Part shown: positions 58,660 through 64,000 of the stretch, piece by piece
Layout of the letters: every line of letters begins with the position of its first letter
Numbering within the stretch: position 1 is the stretch's first letter
Source: Lumbricus rubellus
Lineage: Eukaryota; Annelida; Clitellata; Crassiclitellata; Lumbricidae
Assembly: GCA_945859605.1 (NCBI GenBank)
Contig: OX243820.1
Coordinates: forward strand, 25,374,794-25,438,793
DNA length: 64,000 nucleotides
Direction: 5' to 3'
The notes under the pieces: generated by a model
Database searches by the model: none
The model's input: the letters and a program-made list of their open reading frames with translations, nothing else
What the model was told of the DNA's origin: nothing
Position numbers and translations under genes: made by a program

Positions 58660-60499
58660 CTGATAAGCATTGAAAATCTATGGACCAAGAAGATAATCGA
58701 TAATTATTTCACGGGTCAGTTGATGGTCAAAACGGTGTCTATAGCCGTCTAAACAGGCGATACGACAATGACGGGTGCGCGGCTAGTTATCATAAGCCAT
58801 AATCTGTGGTTCTCGAGAAATAAAACAGAAGAACAGTTGTAGTTGTGGAATGTAGGCTATACAACAGACATTGACGACATCTTATACATGTAGCATCATC
58901 AGTGATCATTATAAGGCGATAAGCAGAACTTCTGTTCTGATTTCGCGGTTCAGCTTCATTTCAACTTAAGTCGTGAAGAGATAATAATTCCCGTCACGCT
59001 GATTGGAATTATTGCAGCGTGAAACGTAAACACCAGAGAACAAAAAGTTGATTGTTTACATTCACAGTGGACGCCTATTTGTGAATCATTCACTTCAACT
59101 GCATTAGCTTGGGCTTTGTGGACCACACGTATACATGTACGTCGTATAGGTCCAGTATACGTCGTTGTTCTTATAATCGGGTGAAGAACGGAGAACTTAT
59201 CTTTTGCTGCGAAATACGTCTATCATGGTGCTCAGAGTTTCCTAGGATGTGATTTACGTAGACTTTCATCATACGTCAGACAGAATAATTGTAGTGGCAC
59301 CGTGAAGAGGTCAAGGAGAACTATTGTCTATAGCCGGGCCGAGGCCTATAGGTCTATGTAGCTAATGCCGTTCTGTCACTTAGACTAAGTGTCATAGTAA
59401 TGAGAAAACATTCCACATGATTATAGCTTCAAAGTAGTTGGAAGGCGGTGAATGAAATAATTATTAGCCGAATCTGAAAACTCAAACGCACCCTTGCCAT
59501 TTATCCCATATTATAACATATATAAGGCAATGAAATATTTTTGGTAGCGCCTAATACCAGGCCGCGATTTGCCAACCCCGTGATTGAAAATAAGCGAATA
59601 TTGATTACAGTCAAAAACGTTTTATGGTGTCTTGATGAAATTTTGTGGCGTAAGGAGTCTAAAGACAGTATTCAATCAGGTCCCCTGCTTTTTTGAATAT
59701 AGGCCTACTGCAAAAAGAGATACATGAGGATTCAAGACTTTAGTCTAACAGTCTACTCTCGCTGCCTTTAAATTAGAAAAAACAAAATCGATATTGCACA
59801 AGGAACAGTCAATGTAGGCCTAGACCTACTACATGTAGCTCATTAGGCCTGTGAAAACTTCACATTCGTTATTTGCAAACACAATGGAATGTGCTTCAGC
59901 GTACGATCATTCATGAATAAGTGAACCACGACAAGCGAATGATTTCAAAGGATGCTATTGCTAAACTAGTTTTACCTAATCGTAAGCCTGGCCTTCTCTG
60001 GTATTGGTAAAACACACCCAACACTTATGGCGTAGGCCTACAGTGTTTAGCCGTGGGCTGCAATCAACTCATTGGACACCAAGTGGGTGTGCGTCTGTGC
60101 GTTCGTGGTTGACGCACTAAGCACTTATACTCGCTTGTGAAAGACGTACATTTTAAGCCCCACCTTTTTTGAAGACAGTTTAAAAAGCAACCAACAACAA
60201 CTTTCAAAATCAGATTTCGGTGCGTGATTTGTTCGATGACAGGGTCATAAGATCGACGTCGTATGCAATTAATATCGACACGAATTTGACGGCGTAAGAA
60301 GACAAAGAAAACGAAGAGTAGAACATATTAAGGAATTTGATAGTTTAAATTGCTTGTGTAAGAAGATCTCAAGAAAGTTTAGGGTAAAAGAATCTAAAGA
60401 CTTCAGAGTTGAAGCTCGTCAAATTGAAGCAGAAATTTAGAAGCAACTATTGGAATTTCGAAGGCACATTTTTATTATTTACCAGTAAGAAATAGTAAA
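58660..60499 (+). other. 5' flank of gene C, paralogous to that of gene A
   Basis: Contains in order the blocks shared with 7150-9877 (see that entry) but lacks the LINE fragment. It ends in a matching leader context: TTGGAATTTCGAAGGCA before the ATG here, CTGGAACTTCGAGAGCA before gene A. Transcription control of A and C is therefore probably of common descent. Confidence 0.65.
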
Positions 60500-63400
60500 A
60501 TGAGGCAAATTAGTTTACTCGTCTGGATTATAGGAATCACCGCCGTCACAGCTCGGAGGAACAGACCTTCAGGTATGTTCAATCGATTCACTTTAACAGA
60601 CCAGATATTGTATACCCACAATGATTTTTAACGAAACCATACTCCTGAAATTTCTTAGATAAGCATGGCCAGTTTTGCATCTCTCCTTATTAGCATGGGT
60701 GGAAACGTAGAGGAAGAGGAGACGGTCCCCAATGTTTGCGGTTGGAGGACCGTCCATGGTTATGTGGCCCCATATTTAAGAAAAGAAATATTCCTAAATA
60801 GCATAGTAAATTTTGACTGTGGTGAAATGGTTAATTGTGGTAATATTACAAGAAGTAAAAACTAGAAGAACAACTAAAATATCAAGCTATTTCGACAAGA
60901 GAAAAATTGAATGACTAAAAAAGGTCATCAGCTTTTTGACAGGAAAAATGGTATTTTTCAGGAAATTTGACTAGATGACTAAAAAAGGTCGTCAGAAATT
61001 TGGGCCGGCGCAAATGTAAAATTTTGTCGGCGACTCGGCCGTTCGTCCGCCCAAAATTTCTAGTCCTTCCTTCGGCCACTCATTCGTCCTCCGCAACTTG
61101 TAGACCAAGTCTCCGCCCATGCTTAGGCCTATTGGCGTTATTATACGCGTGAAAACATACATAAACCTAATTTATGTTGAATTTTGCCAAGATTTATATA
61201 CTCTTTAACTTACCTTACATTTGACATAGCCCATTTCTTTGCGCTTATAAGTTCAGGTAAAGGTATAGGCCTAATTTTAGCGTCTTAGGCCTAGTTAATT
61301 AGGCCTATTCCTTATTGCCAGGGCTGTTTTTAAGGAATTTTTGGAACTGCGCAAATTCTTTATTTCTCTATCCATCTCCATGGCAAATTATTTCCAAACG
61401 GTGAACAATGACCGTTTTCACTAGTTTTAACTGTAGGCTACAGAAGTGCTTCTACAACTGCACAAATCCATGTAGAACTGCACATTTTATGCACAACTGC
61501 ACGCTAAAAAACCTGCTTATTTCATGGCATTTTCAGCGTTGGTCGAATACAGATCGCACTGACGGGAAAGAATTCTTGCTACATAGAAGTCGGACTGATG
61601 AAGAATAATGTTTAATGAAATAATAGTGGGATCTATGAAATCAATCTAGCTGGAATCGAACCTGAATTGAAGAATAGTAATTTTTTATTAAACAGGTCTA
61701 AAAGTTGTTATAGCCCACCTGAAAAATGATTGCTGCCGAAATGATAGCGGGATTGATTATATAGGCCTAAACGAATTCTTATACCTAAACAGAAACTGGA
61801 TCGACAAGGAGTAGGCTATAATTATTGTCAAACTAGTTGTAGCGAATTGATTAAAAATAATAATGCTGCAGCGAACGTAAAATTTACGATGATAAATGCA
61901 CGTTTACCAAAGTTAATCTCGGTTTTAAAAATTAGTCTTGGGCTTCTGTGTATTGAAGTTTCTGCGGTTTCGCGATTTTTTTTTGCTGTTGCCGCTTCTA
62001 GCCCGCCAAGGGCCGCCATGCAGCAAAATAGGATTGATTAAAATACATGTAGACCTACGGTATAAGATCTGGAAAATACAATGCGTGAACAAACTCTAGC
62101 GAATGAACTTGTAGCCTAGATGACTATAATGTTTCGACATCTAGCGAATATTGTATTGCTTCATTGATGCGTCTTATTTTGAAAGAACTTGAGCTCTATT
62201 TAATTATACTAGAATAGGTAGTGTTTGATATTCTTATTGACGCTGCAGTTGGTGTGCCCTTCGTATAGCTGACTGTCTATATTGTTTGACTTCTAACTAT
62301 GTTTTAAGTAGGGCTGTTTTACAGGAATTTTTAGAACTGCACAACCCCTTCTTTCCTTTGCCATTCTCAATGGTAAATTACTTCCAATCGAGGGAGAATG
62401 ACCTTTTTGCTAGTTTTAACTGTACAGAAGTGCTTCCACAACTGCACAAATCCATTTAGAACTGCGTATTTTGTGTACAACTGCACGTTAAAAAAGTCCT
62501 GATGTTAAGGTGAGGTATTTTCTGCATAGAAGCTCTAATATTTGTTAGTCGACTACGGGCTGAGTTCCCCTTGTTTATTATTCGTGAATTATCCTCAGTA
62601 TAACTATTACGGACAGTGCATGGGAAGTCGCGCTTTCCATTATGTGGAAAGCTAATTCGTAATCATAATAGTAGGCCCTAATAGTAAACTCGGAACGTCT
62701 GCAGCGCCCACAGAATGAAGTCGCGGGAACCAGCCTATTCACAGGCCTGCGCTCAATCAAAACAAAGTTAATAGGCAAAAGGTCAAGATCCGAAGAGTCT
62801 TGCGTGGTGGATGATGTTTAGAGTTGAAACGGCGTGGGAGGTAGGGAGGAGGAAGAATCAGAATAGCATAAAAGAAAAAATGAATGTTTTCATAAACTTG
62901 ATTAATTCACGAACATTTTTAAACGGCGTTAGGATTTAGAGGCACTATGGCTACTGTTGTGGTTTTTAAAATTTCAGGCTAAACGTTTTGACCGAATTAT
63001 GACACTTTTTGTTTGGGTCTACTTTTCATCGGACACAGTGTATAATTTTATGTCATAACAGCAATGTTAGAAACGTTATCCATTAAATTTTCCTTTAGAA
63101 TTCAGTACCGTTGATCTCGTCATCACAGCATACCAATCGTTGGGCAACGTCCGCTTCGATGGCTTGCCAGCACTAACGCTGACAAACGCTAATAACTGGA
63201 GCCTCACAGACCACGTAGCATTGCCAGCAATGAGCCGGTTAATTACGTTGGAGGGGCGTATCTCCAGCAGCGAACCGTGTGCAGGCGTTCTGGCTTCGGT
63301 GAACGACACTTACCTTCTTACAAGCAGTTTATGGAAATGTACGGAAAACAACGTTGCCAACTGGACAGACCTTGGATTCGAGGACTCTGGTTGGCCCAAT

Positions 63401-63536
63401 GCAGTCGAGTACGGTCTCAATGGCAACCATGCAACCTGTGGTGATAAAAAGCACTTTCCTGACATCAGTTCAAATGCTCAGTGGATCTGGTCGGGTAACC
63501 CAGACGCCCTTGCTATTTACTGCAGAGGTTATCTAC
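60500..63536 (+). CDS. Gene C: paralogue of gene A, 5' part (signal peptide and Gal-like domain)
   Basis: Exon 1 (60500-60572) encodes MRQISLLVWIIGITAVTARR, a signal peptide, ending in phase 1 at GTATGT. Exon 2 (63099-63536, 438 bases, acceptor TTCCTTTAG, donor GTAAGT, phase 1-1) encodes the galactose-binding-like domain: VDLVITAYQSL, DHVALPAMSRL, EPCAGVLASVNDTY, SLWKCTE, LGFEDSGWPNAVEYG, AQWIWSGN, YCRGYL. It is of gene A's subtype, not the array subtype. The gene continues beyond the window; an EGF exon is expected next. The function proposed for gene A applies by homology. Confidence 0.75.
60694..61121. mobile_element. hAT-like MITE in gene C intron 1
   Basis: The left end CATGGGTGGAAACGTAG and the reversed right end CATGGGCGGAGACTTGG resemble the 25600 element. 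The interior has ATGACTAAAAAAGGTC twice. Flanks CTTATTAG and CTTAGGCC match only partly, so the boundaries are less certain. Confidence 0.5.
61318..61510. repeat. Dispersed repeat, copy 1 (ACTGCACAA family)
   Basis: AGGGCTGTTTTTAAGGAATT through TAGTTTTAACTGTA and AGAAGTGCTTCTACAACTGC to CAACTGCACGCTAAAAA. It matches 62308-62495 over its whole length. Confidence 0.85.
62308..62495. repeat. Dispersed repeat, copy 2 (ACTGCACAA family)
   Basis: Same orientation and length as copy 1. A shorter relative is at about 25863-25980 (ACAACTGCGCAAATTCA, GTAGAACTGCA). No inverted ends or target duplication identified. Confidence 0.85.
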
Positions 63537-63587
63537 GTAAGTATCATATCCAAAAATAGTTTCGTTAAACTGAGTAAAATTAGTATA

Positions 63588-64000
63588 CACCGTGAGGCAT
63601 AAAAAACAAAGCCACTGGAAAATTGCTATAATTTTAACAATATTCAAACAATGTTAATGAAATTTAGGAAAATTATAGCCAAAAAATAGCAGTCAATGTA
63701 AAACGATTTTTAGTTTGTAGTCAAACTGTCCGCCTTTAGCTTCTACGCATGCGCGACGTCGCTTGCGCTATTCACACACCGCCAAGTCAATAATTCGCTG
63801 GTCTAGATCGTTCCAAGCTTGCACTAATCGCTTACGAAGATCTTCAACATTACGGACCTTTGTTTCGTACACAATTTTCTGCATGCATCCTCTTATTTTA
63901 TGATCGATGAGATTCAGATCTGGGCTGTTAGGGGGCCATAGCGTAGGAAATATGAAGTCAGGAGCTTCATTCGTCAGAAGTGCATGCACTGTTTCTCGGG
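63588..64000 (-). mobile_element. Mariner-like element, truncated by the window edge
   Basis: TA followed by CACCGTGAGGCATAAAAAAC is the left terminus, resembling the CACCGTGA end of the element at 23645. It sits 51 bases past gene C's exon 2 donor. The transposase is encoded on the minus strand and continues off the right edge. Confidence 0.8.
63768..64000 (-). CDS. Tc1/mariner-type transposase, C-terminal part
   Basis: The minus-strand frame is open to the window edge and ends LDQRIIDLAVCE then stop. FPTLWPPNSPDLNLIDHKI carries the conserved W-P-xx-SPDLN block around the last catalytic acidic residue of DD(D/E) transposases. RKRLVQAWNDLDQRIID is the usual C-terminal segment. No frameshift is seen in this stretch, so the element may be young. 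The N-terminal DNA-binding region is outside the window. Confidence 0.85.
   Translation of the reverse strand, partial: RETVHALLTNEAPDFIFPTLWPPNSPDLNLIDHKIRGCMQKIVYETKVRNVEDLRKRLVQAWNDLDQRIIDLAVCE

Overview
This is eukaryotic nuclear DNA: coding exons are short, carry GT-AG introns and consistent phases, and lie in transposon-rich, microsatellite-rich DNA with one 200-base assembly gap (20223-20422). The gene content (a Ptf1a-type bHLH gene, EGF modules, a mucin-like membrane protein), CR1-like LINEs and the very frequent palindrome TAGGCCTA suggest an invertebrate animal. An invertebrate deuterostome such as an echinoderm or hemichordate is my best guess, but the sequence does not prove it.

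Layout. Bases 1-7100 hold no convincing gene, only non-autonomous DNA transposons, microsatellites and one possible transposase remnant. Gene A (9878-15623, + strand) can be spliced by eye into eight exons that give exactly 729 codons and a stop: signal peptide, a beta-sandwich (galactose-binding-like) ectodomain, one EGF domain, a long Thr/Pro mucin-like stalk, a juxtamembrane Cys module, one transmembrane helix, and a 208-residue tail rich in tyrosines. Between 22571 and 31945 on the same strand are eight more exons of the same domain types (three ectodomains, four EGFs, one short Thr-rich stalk). Each is flanked by phase-1 introns, so any combination can be spliced in frame; a possible last exon lies at 37828-37889. 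Gene C (from 60500, + strand, running off the right edge) repeats the start of gene A, and its 5' flank is a diverged copy of gene A's 5' flank. Together they form a local cluster of duplicated, modular cell-surface or secreted recognition-type proteins that I cannot match to a named family.

Between the array and gene C, on the minus strand, is Ptf1a (52645-54652): two exons, a near-canonical bHLH, and the C-terminal C1/C2 tryptophan motifs. About 850 bases of its 1138-base intron are a pure tetranucleotide microsatellite ending next to the 3' splice site.

The rest is mobile and repetitive DNA. At least nine hAT-like non-autonomous elements can be delimited by 8-bp target-site duplications (five exact). 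There is also a TTAA-flanked piggyBac derivative with a transposase C-terminal Cys-rich remnant and a nested LINE, a foldback/MULE-like element with a 10-bp duplication, two mariner-like elements, CR1-like and other LINE fragments, and tRNA-derived SINEs sharing the CR1-like 3' tail. All coordinates and phases were read by eye; no search or alignment program was run.
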